NCBI RefSeq assembly: GCF_001761385.1
Contig: NZ_CP017476.1
Coordinates: forward strand, 1,539,501 to 1,603,500
Length of the DNA: 64,000 bases
Direction: 5' to 3'
From: Hydrogenophaga crassostreae
GTDB lineage: Bacteria > Pseudomonadota > Gammaproteobacteria > Burkholderiales > Burkholderiaceae_C
Shown here: positions 16,134-25,583 of the stretch, in pieces
How positions within the stretch are numbered: the first letter of the stretch is position 1
Layout: each line of letters opens with the position of its first letter
Notes under the pieces: model-generated
Told to the model about the DNA's origin: nothing
The model's input: the letters and a program-made list of their open reading frames with translations, nothing else
Database searches by the model: none
Translations under genes and position numbers: made by a program

Positions 16134-17029
16134 AGGATGTGGTCCAGTATGGGTTTAAGGCCCTCTTGCCACGTAGGCAAAGGAAGTCCAAACGTTTGCC
16201 GAAACTTTTCGGTATTCAGGCGGGAGTTGCTCGGGCGCCGGGCCAGGGTGGGGTATTGCGAGCTGGGGATGGCGGTCACATCGCAGGCTTTGATTTTGAG
16301 CACAGACGCCGCGGCGCGGTCCGATTTCTCCGCATAGTCGAGCACGAATCGTGCGTAGTCGAACCAAGTGGTGTCGCCCGATGCGCACAAATGGTAGAGC
16401 CCGAAAGGAAAGGGTTTGGTGTTGCCTTCTTGTAGCTGACCGATCAGCTTCGCTGTCACTTCCGCCAACAGGGCCGCCGACGTGGGCGCACCGTGCTGAT
16501 CGTTGACGATACTCAGACGGTCGCGATCAGCTGCCAGTCGCAACACTGTTTTTGCGAAGTTGTTGCCATGGGCCCCGACCACCCAACTGGTGCGCAGGAT
16601 GATGTGGCGGTCTGTTGCACGCTGCAATGCGATTTCGCCGGCCAGCTTGCTTTGACCGTAGGTTCCAAGCGGCGCAGGCACATCATCCTCGACATACGGT
16701 TCGGCTTTGCTGCCATCGAACACGTAGTCGGTTGAGTAGTGAACGACGCAGGCACCCAGCCTGGCGGCTTCTTCACCCATGATGCCCGGCGCATGGCCAT
16801 TGACGGCCATGGCGAGGTCGATTTGTTCTTCGGCCTTGTCAACAGCGGTATAGGCCGCAGGGTTGATGATGACGTGGGGCTGTATGCGCCGGATCAGCGC
16901 GCGCAGCGCCTGCGGATCGGCCAGATCGCAGTCGTTGGAGTCCACCGCATGCACATCACCCAATGGGGTCAAGGCTCTCTGAAGCTCAAATCCGACCTGG
17001 CCATTTTTGCCGGTCAGCAGCATTCTCAT
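16130..17029 (-). CDS. rfbD: dTDP-4-dehydrorhamnose reductase
   Basis: 299-residue SDR-type reductase. LLTGKNGQVGFELQRAL is the nucleotide loop, YSTDYVFDG near residue 100 is an RmlD block, and YGQSKLAGE supplies YxxxK. It performs the last step of dTDP-L-rhamnose synthesis. It lies between rfbB and rfbA with 4-nt overlaps. Confidence 0.97.
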   Translation of the reverse strand: MRMLLTGKNGQVGFELQRALTPLGDVHAVDSNDCDLADPQALRALIRRIQPHVIINPAAYTAVDKAEEQIDLAMAVNGHAPGIMGEEAARLGACVVHYSTDYVFDGSKAEPYVEDDVPAPLGTYGQSKLAGEIALQRATDRHIILRTSWVVGAHGNNFAKTVLRLAADRDRLSIVNDQHGAPTSAALLAEVTAKLIGQLQEGNTKPFPFGLYHLCASGDTTWFDYARFVLDYAEKSDRAAASVLKIKACDVTAIPSSQYPTLARRPSNSRLNTEKFRQTFGLPLPTWQEGLKPILDHIL

Positions 17030-18090
17030 GCACTGGCTCCATACTGCTGTCCCATCCAGTTGCGGTAGTCACCACTTTGAACATGGGCGACCCACTCAGG
17101 GTTGTCGAGGTACCACTGCACGGTTTTCCGGATGCCGGTATCAAACGTCTCCGCGGGTTTCCAGCCCAGTTCCTTGTGGATCTTGCTGGCGTCGATGGCA
17201 TAGCGGCGGTCATGTCCTGGGCGGTCCTTGACGTAGGTCACCTGATCGAAATAGTGGCCGCCACCTGATTTGGGCCGCAATTCATCGAGCAACCCACAGA
17301 CTGTTTTGACAATGTCGATATTCGGCTTCTCGTTCCATCCGCCGACGTTGTAGGTTTCACCCAGGCGGCCAGCTTCCAGTACGCGGCGAATGGCGCTGCA
17401 ATGGTCTTTCACATAGAGCCAGTCGCGCACCTGCATCCCGTCGCCATACACGGGCAGGGCTTTGCCAGCCAGCGCGTTGACGATCAGCAGTGGAATGAGT
17501 TTTTCGGGGAAGTGGTACGGCCCGTAGTTGTTCGAGCAGTTTGTGGTGAGAACGGGCAGACCGTAGGTGTGGTGGTAGGCGCGCACCAGGTGGTCGCTGG
17601 CCGCTTTGCTCGCCGAATAGGGGCTGTTGGGTGTGTAGGGAGTGGTCTCGGTGAATGGCGCGTCATTGGGGCCGAGCGTTCCGTAGACCTCGTCGGTCGA
17701 TACATGGAGAAAGCGGAAGCCAGTTTTGGCGTCGCTTTCAAGGCCACTCCAGTGGGCCCGCACCGACTCGAGCAAATGAAAGGTGCCAACCACATTGGTC
17801 TGGATGAAGTCTTCTGGCCCATGAATGGAGCGATCCACGTGGCTTTCTGCGGCGAAATTGACGACGGCCCGGGGTTGGTGCTCACGAAGCAACTGGTCGA
17901 CAAGCGCGCGGTCGCCAATGTCGCCTTGCACGAACCGGTGAGCTTGGTTGTCACGCAGGCTGGACAAGTTTTCCGGGTTGCCCGCGTAGGTCAGCTTGTC
18001 GAGGTTGACCACCGGCTCTTCCGATTGCGCAAGCCAGTCCAGCACAAAATTGGCGCCAATAAAACCAGCGGCGCCTGTTACCAAAATCAT
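17026..18090 (-). CDS. rfbB: dTDP-glucose 4,6-dehydratase
   Basis: 354 residues. The NAD loop VTGAAGFIGANFV is at the N-terminus, the HVSTDEVYG block near residue 135 is typical of RmlB, and YSASKAASDHLV carries the YxxxK pair. It converts dTDP-glucose to dTDP-4-keto-6-deoxyglucose. The start has a GGAG about 9 nt upstream, and the 96 nt before it carry no gene, so a promoter could lie there. It heads a run of 4-nt-overlapping genes rfbB-D-A-C-wzm. Confidence 0.97.
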   Translation of the reverse strand: MILVTGAAGFIGANFVLDWLAQSEEPVVNLDKLTYAGNPENLSSLRDNQAHRFVQGDIGDRALVDQLLREHQPRAVVNFAAESHVDRSIHGPEDFIQTNVVGTFHLLESVRAHWSGLESDAKTGFRFLHVSTDEVYGTLGPNDAPFTETTPYTPNSPYSASKAASDHLVRAYHHTYGLPVLTTNCSNNYGPYHFPEKLIPLLIVNALAGKALPVYGDGMQVRDWLYVKDHCSAIRRVLEAGRLGETYNVGGWNEKPNIDIVKTVCGLLDELRPKSGGGHYFDQVTYVKDRPGHDRRYAIDASKIHKELGWKPAETFDTGIRKTVQWYLDNPEWVAHVQSGDYRNWMGQQYGASA

Positions 18091-18186
18091 TTAGAACTCC
18101 GTTTTGTGAGGCATGCTCAAGCTTGTGCAGTGACGCAAGTTGTTGCCCGAATAGTGAAATGAAGACGCACGGCGTGCTGGTTTGAC

Positions 18187-18945
18187 CTATTTGGGGCGTT
18201 CGAGGCGCCCCAAATGTTTTCCAAAGTACCGCGCCATGCTCGCCGCATGCCACCGCATGTACAAGGGGTCGTGGCGACTGGCCCGTTGAGCTTCGTGAAT
18301 CACAGTGACACCGGTTTCGCACACCACTTTCCAGCCAGTCCGCCATAGCCGGGCGCAGATATCTACATCTTCGTAATAGAGGTGGAATTTAGCATCAAAA
18401 CCTCCCACATCCCGAAAAGCCTCGGAGCGAAACAGGAGGAACATGCCTGCCGCCCATTCGATGGGATGGGGCACACTTTGGGCGGTTGGTTGAAAGTGGT
18501 AGCGGCCATCGTCCATTCCGACAAGCTTTTTCCCCAGGCTCCAGGGGGTGGGGAAATGGCGTGCATTGTCTTCGGGAAGGCCCGCCGGACTCAAAACCAG
18601 AGGCGCAACAACCCCCACTTGTGGATCGTCAAAACAGGCCAGCAAGCGCGGCAACGGGTCTGACAGCAAGCGCAGATCGGGGTTGGCAACACAAAAATAG
18701 GGATGGGTGTTGCCGGTGAAGGCTTGGTTGTGGTTGCCGGCAAACCCCAGCGGGCTTGGGTTGGTGATAAGCCGGCTGGGAATGTGGGCGGGCATCTGGA
18801 TTCCGCCTTCCGCGAGGTTCTCCGTGAAAATGAGCTCGTCGATGCCCTTTACCCGATCCAGGTCGGACAGGAAGAGGTTGGCCAGATGGTTTTGACGGTG
18901 GCTGACCACCGAAAGGCGGATGCCGTGGTTGGAGGCGGTGTTCAC
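18187..18945 (-). CDS. Glycosyltransferase family 2, rhamnosyltransferase-like
   Basis: 252 residues. Features of the WbbL/rhamnosyltransferase branch of GT2: NPSPLGFAGNHNQAF, a CVANPDLRLL block where the metal-binding acidic residue sits, GGFDAKFHLYYEDVDICARLWRTGW near 180. It probably adds L-rhamnose made by the neighbouring rfb enzymes; donor and linkage are inferred. It starts with GTG, sharing GTGA with the stop of the upstream GT2 gene. Confidence 0.88.
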   Translation of the reverse strand: MNTASNHGIRLSVVSHRQNHLANLFLSDLDRVKGIDELIFTENLAEGGIQMPAHIPSRLITNPSPLGFAGNHNQAFTGNTHPYFCVANPDLRLLSDPLPRLLACFDDPQVGVVAPLVLSPAGLPEDNARHFPTPWSLGKKLVGMDDGRYHFQPTAQSVPHPIEWAAGMFLLFRSEAFRDVGGFDAKFHLYYEDVDICARLWRTGWKVVCETGVTVIHEAQRASRHDPLYMRWHAASMARYFGKHLGRLERPK

Positions 18946-19904
18946 AGTTTGCGCAAAATACGGTACATCAGCCTCTGAAGAGGTGGAAACGGCCAGGCCA
19001 GGGCCTTTGCCATGCGCAAGATCAACCGTTGCCTCATGCCCAGGCGATCCTGGTATACCGCCAGGAAGGCGTTGGCTTGCTGGGCATTCAAGCGAAATAT
19101 CTCACTGTGGCGGTCGTCGAACAGCCGGTGGAAGTAGCTGCGAAACACCACCGGCTGGTCTTTTTCCTTGGCACCGATGGCATTGCTGGCGTGTTGGCGG
19201 TAGTCGATCAGCGCCTGATCCAGGTAGCTGCGGGTGCCCAAGGCGCTTGCGACCATGGACAACCACCAGTCGTGCATGATGGCATCGGGGGAAACGGGTA
19301 AACCGGTCTCGAGCAATGCCCGGTTCATCAGACTGGTGCAGCCGGTCAAGGTGTTGCTCAGCACCTGGGCCGCCAGGCTGCTTCGGGCCGTCTGCAGGCC
19401 TTGGTAACGCGCCATGCTCGGGGCCAGTTCCACGCCTTCTTCGGAAATGACTCTCAGGTCGCTGTGAACCAGGGCCGGGCGGCCGGGGTTCAAGCTTTCC
19501 AGCTTCTGCATCTCTGCGACGCAGTTCGACAGTTTGTCGTTGTGCCAGATATCGTCCTGATCAGACAAGGCGATATAGGCTGCGCGATGGTTGTCGCGGT
19601 GTTTGCTCAGCGCGCCATTCATGAGGTGGGAGAAGCTGCCGCTGGCTCCCAGATTACCCAAGTCGTCGCGGATGACCTCGATTTGACCGGGGAAACGGGT
19701 CTCGAAGTCCCGCAGGATGTCGGGCGAAGCATCGGTCGATCCATCGTCCCTGCACAGCATGGACACTTGAACGCCGGTTTGGGTCAGGATCGAGTGGATC
19801 TGCTCGGCCAGAAATTTGGCGCCGTTGTAGGTTGGCATCAAAACCAACACGTGGGCGATCGGCCCGGCGTGGTCGGTATTTGGGGGGATGTTGGTGACGG
19901 GCAT
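18942..19904 (-). CDS. Glycosyltransferase family 2
   Basis: 320 residues counted from MPVTNIPPN. The GT-A core starts VLVLMPTYNGAKFLAEQIHS; DDGSTDASPDIL and ALSDQDDIWHNDKL carry the nucleotide-sugar and metal acidic residues. The family includes rhamnosyltransferases of O-antigen synthesis. The frame is open 58 codons further upstream, but that part overlaps the preceding gene and looks non-coding, so I start at 19904. It is paired with a similar GT2 13 nt upstream. Confidence 0.9.
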   Translation of the reverse strand: MPVTNIPPNTDHAGPIAHVLVLMPTYNGAKFLAEQIHSILTQTGVQVSMLCRDDGSTDASPDILRDFETRFPGQIEVIRDDLGNLGASGSFSHLMNGALSKHRDNHRAAYIALSDQDDIWHNDKLSNCVAEMQKLESLNPGRPALVHSDLRVISEEGVELAPSMARYQGLQTARSSLAAQVLSNTLTGCTSLMNRALLETGLPVSPDAIMHDWWLSMVASALGTRSYLDQALIDYRQHASNAIGAKEKDQPVVFRSYFHRLFDDRHSEIFRLNAQQANAFLAVYQDRLGMRQRLILRMAKALAWPFPPLQRLMYRILRKL

Positions 19905-19917
19905 GAAGGAAAAACGT

Positions 19918-20898
19918 TCAGATCTGTTTGAGCAGCAGGCCGAGCCACAACGAAGCCCGACCCGATGCCGTTTGCCGCCACAAGTGGCCCGAGCGGGCAA
20001 GGCGCAACCGCTCGAAAGGGTTTGCATGGCTGCGCATTTGCTTGAATACCTGCAAGGTTTCAAGTGCGGCCTTGTCAAGCAATGGGCCCAGGTCGCTCAT
20101 GGCCGATTCGGTCTTGTTGCCCCAACTGCGGTATTGGCCTCGAAACAGCATGCCCAGACGCAGCACTTTGTCCCAAGACCGCCCCTGCGAACCAACGAGA
20201 TTGCCGCCATGTTGGCGGTAGAGCAGGCACGGCGTGGTGTCAAAGTGGATGCGCCCCCCACAGCCTGTCACGGTTTGGTAGGCAGACCAATCGTGCCAAA
20301 CCGCGTGCTCGGGCTGGATGTGTCGCAGTCGCTCCAGCAATGCCACATTGAAGACCATCGTGTTGCCACTGATCACGTTCTGCAGCAACGCGTTGCCGAA
20401 TCCCAGCGGCTGGGTCGGGCGCTGGCTGAGTCCGGCCGGTTGCAGCCGGTCGTTGACCAGGCGGGTCAGCGCGCCGTAGAGTGCCGGCGTTTGCGGGGCA
20501 GGGCGCATGTCACCCAATGCAGCAATTGCCCGGCTGAGTTTTTCCGGTAGCCACACATCGTCTTGATCGGCAAAGGCCAGAAAGTCGGATGCCTGTTCAG
20601 GCTGAACCGACTGCAGCAAGTGAAAAAAATTGGCGGTTGGGCCCTTTGACGGGCCCGTCAAGAGGTGAATCCGGTGCGAAGGATGTTGCCTGGCAAAAGC
20701 CTCGCAGATGGCCAGCGTGTTGTCCCTGGAGCCATCGTCGCTGATCCACAGCGCCCAGTTGGTGTGATGCTGGGCTGCAATGGAGTCGAGTTGTTCGCGC
20801 AGGTAGGCTGCCCCCTCATAGGTGGCCATGAGGATGTGGATCAGAGGACCATGGTTGCTGGACATCGTGGGCTGCGCGCCAAGGCCGTTCAGGACCAT
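19918..20898 (-). CDS. Glycosyltransferase family 2
   Basis: 326 residues. The core begins HILMATYEGAAYLREQLDSI, with DDGSRDNTL and AFADQDDVWLPEKL, the same layout as the next gene, so the two are probably paralogues acting on consecutive linkages. Starts at 20898 or 20865 are both possible; neither has a clear ribosome binding site. A short tail with WHDWSAYQTVTGCGG fits the WbbL-like lineage. Donor sugar unknown; rhamnose is a reasonable guess from context. Confidence 0.88.
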   Translation of the reverse strand: MVLNGLGAQPTMSSNHGPLIHILMATYEGAAYLREQLDSIAAQHHTNWALWISDDGSRDNTLAICEAFARQHPSHRIHLLTGPSKGPTANFFHLLQSVQPEQASDFLAFADQDDVWLPEKLSRAIAALGDMRPAPQTPALYGALTRLVNDRLQPAGLSQRPTQPLGFGNALLQNVISGNTMVFNVALLERLRHIQPEHAVWHDWSAYQTVTGCGGRIHFDTTPCLLYRQHGGNLVGSQGRSWDKVLRLGMLFRGQYRSWGNKTESAMSDLGPLLDKAALETLQVFKQMRSHANPFERLRLARSGHLWRQTASGRASLWLGLLLKQI

Positions 20899-20932
20899 TG
20901 GCTACAACATTCAAAGTGGAGTGGTCGCCATC

Positions 20933-22003
20933 TCAAGGCGTGTCCATGGGCCGGCCAACGACTTCTTCAACGAAGCCCTTGAGGTGTTCGCTGAATACCT
21001 GGGTTGTGCAGTGTTCCTGAAACAGGCGATGTCCGTTGGTGGCAATTTTTTGCCGAAGCTCGGGGTCGTTCTTCAGCGCCAGGATGCCGTCTGCCAAGGC
21101 TTGGGGATTGGCCGCATCCACCAGATAGACGCTTTCCCCGTGCGTCAACAGCTCCTGCACGGGTGCGTTGCGGCGGGTGATCAGGGGCTTGCCCATGCCA
21201 ATGGCTTCGATGACCTTGTTGGTCAGAACCAAATCGGCTCTGGCGTTGTCGCCAAAAATACCCAGACATACATCCGCCCGGGCCATGAAATCGGCGAGCT
21301 TGGCATAGGGAACCGGGTCGTGGAAAGTCACGTTGTTCAACTGAAGTTCTTTGACCAGCTGCATGTCGGCATCGTAGGTGATGCCTTTGCCGACGATCTG
21401 AAACTTCACGCCTTTGTCTTCAAGCAGCTTCGCTGCATTCAGAATGTGGCGGACGCCGTGAAAGGGAATGTACTCACCATGGAAATGCACCAAGAAATCG
21501 CCATCCGCGGGTCGCATCGGGCCAGGACGAATGACCGAATCGTCAACGGCAAAGAACTGCCGGCGAAACTTGGTGACGCTGGTTCCAATTGACTCGCCGA
21601 AGTGGCGAATCATGTGGTGGCTGTCGAGAATGGAGAGGGTGCTGGTCTGGTAGGAAAGCCAGTCACTCAGCGCAAAGATGCGTGCCTTGAACGTTCCCGG
21701 CAACGCTTTTTCCCGGTCGTACACCATGGTGTCGTACGTGGAAATGTACATATCGAACAGGATGGGCTTCCAGGTCAACAGACGGATAAATGGCATCAAT
21801 AGCTGCCCATAAAAACCCACGACGATGGCATCACAGCCAGGGGCTTTCATGATGGTATTGAGCAGCAGGCCCGGGTAGTGCTTGAATGACTTGTCAGGTG
21901 GCAGGCAGGTCACAACCTCGAAGCCCTGCTTGCGAAGAGAGGCCAGCACGATGCGCGTGCGCGAATAGGCCTCTTCACGGCCTGCAACATACAGAATTTT
22001 CAT
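20933..22003 (-). CDS. Glycosyltransferase family 4
   Basis: 356 residues from MKILYVAGREEAYSRTR. The C-terminal half has VKFQIVGKGITYD, a VCLGIFGDNARADLVLTNKVIEAIGMGKPLITR block (E..xxxGKP, the donor-binding EX7E region of GT-B enzymes). The frame continues 90 codons upstream in the antisense of the esterase gene, which I exclude as non-coding. It probably adds one sugar of the repeat or adaptor on the cytoplasmic face. Confidence 0.88.
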   Translation of the reverse strand: MKILYVAGREEAYSRTRIVLASLRKQGFEVVTCLPPDKSFKHYPGLLLNTIMKAPGCDAIVVGFYGQLLMPFIRLLTWKPILFDMYISTYDTMVYDREKALPGTFKARIFALSDWLSYQTSTLSILDSHHMIRHFGESIGTSVTKFRRQFFAVDDSVIRPGPMRPADGDFLVHFHGEYIPFHGVRHILNAAKLLEDKGVKFQIVGKGITYDADMQLVKELQLNNVTFHDPVPYAKLADFMARADVCLGIFGDNARADLVLTNKVIEAIGMGKPLITRRNAPVQELLTHGESVYLVDAANPQALADGILALKNDPELRQKIATNGHRLFQEHCTTQVFSEHLKGFVEEVVGRPMDTP

Positions 22004-22020
22004 GAACGGGCGCCGTCGGG

Positions 22021-23820
22021 TCAGTAGCGGAAACTGGCCAGCAGCATCACATTGGAGGTGTCTTTTGTGTTTTGCAACTGAGTGCCGTAGGTGGCGCGGA
22101 GTTGCACTTGCTTGGCGACGTCGAGTGTTGCCTGCAAGGCGAGTTGCGTGCGGTTGATGTGCGGCGACGCAAATTCTTCGGTTTGCACGAGCCCCGGCGT
22201 TCCCAGTTCTTCCATCGACACCCGGATGGCATCCCGGTACAAACTGGTGACGTGGTTCAGGCTGCCTCCCCACCGCAACGTTTTCCCACCGCTGAGGTAG
22301 ATGGGCTTGGATTGCACATCAATGCCCAGACCCGTCAGCAGTTCACGCATTTGATTGGAGCCATAGCGCACGTCTGTCGTGTACAGCGATTTGACGTTCG
22401 CCGAATTGAGGTTGTGGGTTTGGCCCGTGAAAGAAACCCAAGGGGTGAAATCCCAGCCTGTTGAGGTGAGCGGATAGCGCAGCGTGTTCTCCAGGGACCA
22501 CGTGTCGCCCGTGCTGCGGTTCTGCAGGCTCAGGTTGACCATGTCATCCCGCGCCTGACTGTCAAACTGCAGATTCAAGTGCGACAGTTTGCTGCTGAAG
22601 CTCAGATCGTTGATGGGTTGATGCCAGAAAAGGGACAGTGCGTTGGCCGTGTAGGTTCTGCCATACCGCTCTTGAGCCGCGTCCAGCCCGTTGGTCTGCT
22701 GGTACTGGTACACCGCAACCCCGATGCGTCCGCCGTCTGGTTTCGCTTCCGATCCCAGCCCGGTATCGAGTGCAAGTCCACTGGGACCAGACTGTTCAAA
22801 GGCGGTAGAGGAAGCAAATGGGCGGAATACGGTGCTCGTCTGGGGGCGCAGTGTCAGCGCATTCGATTCGCTCATGCCCAGTGGCAGCAAGCGGAACCCA
22901 TATTTCAAGTTGTGCTGCCCTGCCAGACCCAGCACGAGCGTGCCGTCGTCAATGTCTTTGTTGATTTGCTCCGATGCCTGTGCTCCCGCCGTGATGCTGT
23001 TGGCCCAATCCCAGCCTCGGGTGAGGTAGTGCTGGTAGACCCGCGTGATGATTTCCTGTCCACGGCTTCCGAAATGGATCTCGTCCTGGTAGAGCGCATC
23101 GATGGCAGCTCTTGAGGGCGAAGCCGTCGTCACGTTGGTGAATCCGTATGCCTTGGGGTCGGCAAACACACGCTCGAACGGCGTATACATATCGACAGCG
23201 ATGATGTTCTTGTTGCCGTTCGCAATGCCTTCCAGCACGGAATTCCACATACGGACCTGGCCGTCTGTCCCGTCAGACACGCCAGGGCTCCTGCCCCAGT
23301 TCGAGAGCTGGGTCACAAAAATACGGCGGTTGTCTTCTGCCGCACCTGCAGCCACCAGCCGGGCAATACCTGTTTGGTAGCCCGCGGTTGCCTTGACGAG
23401 TCCGTCAGGGCTTCCTGTTCGACCGATGTCGTTGTGGCCCAGGTAAACGACCGTGAGGTCGCCGTCTGCTATCGGCTTGTTGCGGCTCAACGCCTTGTTG
23501 ATTTGTTGGTCAAAAGCGCGAACCTCTCCCGAGGAGGCACGAGCGCCACCAATGGCAAAGTTGTCGTTTTCCTGTACGAGGCCCCTGGCTTGCAATTGCT
23601 GGGACCAGTTGATGGTGCCAAGGGAGCCGGTGAAGGACGGATCTGAATAGCTGTCGCCAAATACGCGCATTGTGTTGACGTGCACCGAACCCAGTGCGCT
23701 GCCGCCATCACTGCTGAACGGGCTCGATACAGCAGAAACCCCCGACCCTCCGCTGCTTGCGCAGCCCGTGAGCAGGGCTGCGGCCAGGGTGGTAAGCGCA
23801 AAAGTGGTGGTGTGGTTCAT
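22021..23820 (-). CDS. Lipidated SGNH/GDSL esterase with C-terminal beta-barrel (autotransporter-type)
   Basis: 599 residues. A lipoprotein signal ends in LLTGC (Cys20). The SGNH hydrolase domain has FGDSYSD (Ser57), NFAIGGA near 87, GHND (Asn130) and DEIH (Asp246, His249), a complete catalytic set. From about residue 310 to the end the sequence alternates polar and hydrophobic residues like an outer-membrane barrel and ends in F-R-Y, an aromatic C-terminus. This is the EstA-type autotransporter plan, with a lipobox in place of a plain signal peptide. Inside a polysaccharide locus it may remove or transfer glycan acyl groups at the cell surface; that is inference. Confidence 0.87.
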   Translation of the reverse strand: MNHTTTFALTTLAAALLTGCASSGGSGVSAVSSPFSSDGGSALGSVHVNTMRVFGDSYSDPSFTGSLGTINWSQQLQARGLVQENDNFAIGGARASSGEVRAFDQQINKALSRNKPIADGDLTVVYLGHNDIGRTGSPDGLVKATAGYQTGIARLVAAGAAEDNRRIFVTQLSNWGRSPGVSDGTDGQVRMWNSVLEGIANGNKNIIAVDMYTPFERVFADPKAYGFTNVTTASPSRAAIDALYQDEIHFGSRGQEIITRVYQHYLTRGWDWANSITAGAQASEQINKDIDDGTLVLGLAGQHNLKYGFRLLPLGMSESNALTLRPQTSTVFRPFASSTAFEQSGPSGLALDTGLGSEAKPDGGRIGVAVYQYQQTNGLDAAQERYGRTYTANALSLFWHQPINDLSFSSKLSHLNLQFDSQARDDMVNLSLQNRSTGDTWSLENTLRYPLTSTGWDFTPWVSFTGQTHNLNSANVKSLYTTDVRYGSNQMRELLTGLGIDVQSKPIYLSGGKTLRWGGSLNHVTSLYRDAIRVSMEELGTPGLVQTEEFASPHINRTQLALQATLDVAKQVQLRATYGTQLQNTKDTSNVMLLASFRY

Positions 23821-23884
23821 GGCAGGACTTGCTTGAATGGTGTTGGTAGCGGGCCAGCAGGCGTGATTGTGTCTGGGCAGCGGA

Positions 23885-25051
23885 TCAATCGCTACCGAAC
23901 AAGTCTCGGGTAAAGACTTTGTCTTGAACGTCGTCTAGGTGCGCTGTTCGGCGATTGGTGATGATGACATCGGCCTGCGCTTTGAAGGCAGCCAGGTCGT
24001 TGACAACGGGGGAGTGGAAGAACTCGGGATCTGACAACGCGGGTTCATAAATGATCACGCTGACCCCTTTGGCCTTGATGCGTTTCATGATTCCCTGGAT
24101 GCTGGACGAACGGAAGTTATCAGAACCCGCTTTCATGATCAGCCGGTACACACCGACCGTTTTGGGATTCTTGCGCAGAATGCTTTCAGCAATGAAGTCT
24201 TTGCGGGTGGTGTTGGATTGAACAATGGCCTGAATCAGGTTCTGGGGCACGGCCTGGTAGTTGGCCAGCATCTGCTTGGTGTCTTTGGGAAGGCAGTAGC
24301 CACCGTAGCCAAATGAAGGGTTGTTGTAGTGGCTTCCAATGCGTGGGTCCAGACCAACGCCTTCGATGATCTGGCGGGAGTTCAGATCATGGGCCGCTGC
24401 GTAGGTGTCCAGCTCGTTAAAGAAGGCCACGCGCATGGCCAGATAGGTGTTCGAGAACAGCTTGACGGCTTCGGCTTCGGTTGAATCCACGAACAGCACC
24501 GGAACGTCCGGCTTTTGCGCGCCTTCTTGCAGCAACCTGGCAAAAGTTCTTGCGCGCTCGGATCGTTCCCCGACGATGATGCGCGAAGGATTCAGGTTGT
24601 CGTACAGGGCCTTGCCTTCGCGCAGAAACTCTGGCGAGAACATGATGTTTGTACTGCCAAGCTCTTCACAAATGCGTGCGGTATAGCCGACCGGGACGGT
24701 GGATTTGATCACCATCACCGCCTCGGGGTTGATGGCCATCACGTCGCGAATAACGGCCTCAACCGACTGGGTGTTGAAGTAGTTGGTTTTGCTGTCGTAG
24801 TCGGTGGGTGTGGCAATGATCACAAAATCGGCGCCCGCGTAAGCCTCTTCCTTGTTCAGGGTTGCGCGCAGATTCAGTGCTTTTTCCTTCAGATAGGCTT
24901 CGATCTCCGAGTCTTCAATCGGGCTCTCGCGGCGGTTGATCTGATCAACTTTGGTTGCCAGGATGTCGAGGGCCACAACTTCATGGTTTTGAGCCAAAAG
25001 TATGGCATTCGACAGCCCGACATAGCCTGTACCTGCGACTGCAATTTTCAT
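23885..25051 (-). CDS. ugd: UDP-glucose 6-dehydrogenase
   Basis: 388 residues, very like E. coli Ugd in length and in blocks: GTGYVGLSNAILLAQNHEVV, ATPTDYDSKTNYFNT, FSPEFLREGKALYDN and the catalytic-cysteine segment FGYGGYCLPKDTKQ (Cys253). It oxidises UDP-glucose to UDP-glucuronate. The frame extends to a TTG at 25063, but GAAGG lies about 7 nt before the ATG at 25051, so I start there. It is the most promoter-proximal gene of the leftward polysaccharide locus. UDP-GlcA could be a direct donor or a precursor. Confidence 0.95.
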   Translation of the reverse strand: MKIAVAGTGYVGLSNAILLAQNHEVVALDILATKVDQINRRESPIEDSEIEAYLKEKALNLRATLNKEEAYAGADFVIIATPTDYDSKTNYFNTQSVEAVIRDVMAINPEAVMVIKSTVPVGYTARICEELGSTNIMFSPEFLREGKALYDNLNPSRIIVGERSERARTFARLLQEGAQKPDVPVLFVDSTEAEAVKLFSNTYLAMRVAFFNELDTYAAAHDLNSRQIIEGVGLDPRIGSHYNNPSFGYGGYCLPKDTKQMLANYQAVPQNLIQAIVQSNTTRKDFIAESILRKNPKTVGVYRLIMKAGSDNFRSSSIQGIMKRIKAKGVSVIIYEPALSDPEFFHSPVVNDLAAFKAQADVIITNRRTAHLDDVQDKVFTRDLFGSD

Positions 25052-25583
25052 GTGTGCCTTCAAGATCTGGGTAGCGCCGAAGTGTGGGCGAAGCGCGTTT
25101 GTATTCTGTGAACATGCCGCTCAAGTGCCAAATCAAACCATGATCAGTTCAACAAGCAGGCGTTTGAGACAGGCGTATGCGAAGCGCCCATGCGACTTTG
25201 GTGTTAACCCTTGATTTTGCCATATTGGCTCGTGGGCAGTGGTGGTCAAACCTCTCATGGAAGGGAAGTCCATCACCCGGCAGGTTTCTTTGCGTGACGC
25301 AATGCGCAGGGCTTGATGGATTCGGACGCAAAGGCAGGTGCAAAGGAGAGGTGTGTGAGACACTACTCCACTCTTTGTTTCAGATTTCCGGGTCCTTGGG
25401 CACCGCTTGCCCCAGATCACTTGAACTTTGCCCTCGTTGCTGAGTCCATCTGGCTGTGCTTCCCGCACCCCCGGCTCCTGCTTGATGATGGACTGTTGCC
25501 ATTGAGTCGCGGCTTTACAGTCTTGTGCGCCTTCAGGCGGATATTGTTCCGCCTTGGCTGCGCACCCAATATTTTGTCCCCAT
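25052..25583. other. Intergenic region between divergent ugd and the SAF-domain oxidoreductase
   Basis: 532 nt with no convincing gene. Short open frames cross it but lack family features and start signals. It must hold the promoter of the leftward polysaccharide operon and of the rightward oxidoreductase gene. I looked for a JUMPStart/ops-like element and for clean -35/-10 pairs and found none I would defend. Confidence 0.5.

Noticed and set aside
25052..25583. Operon promoter elements such as JUMPStart/ops
   Set aside because: I could not find the GGCGGTAG-type core or a well-spaced -35/-10 pair.
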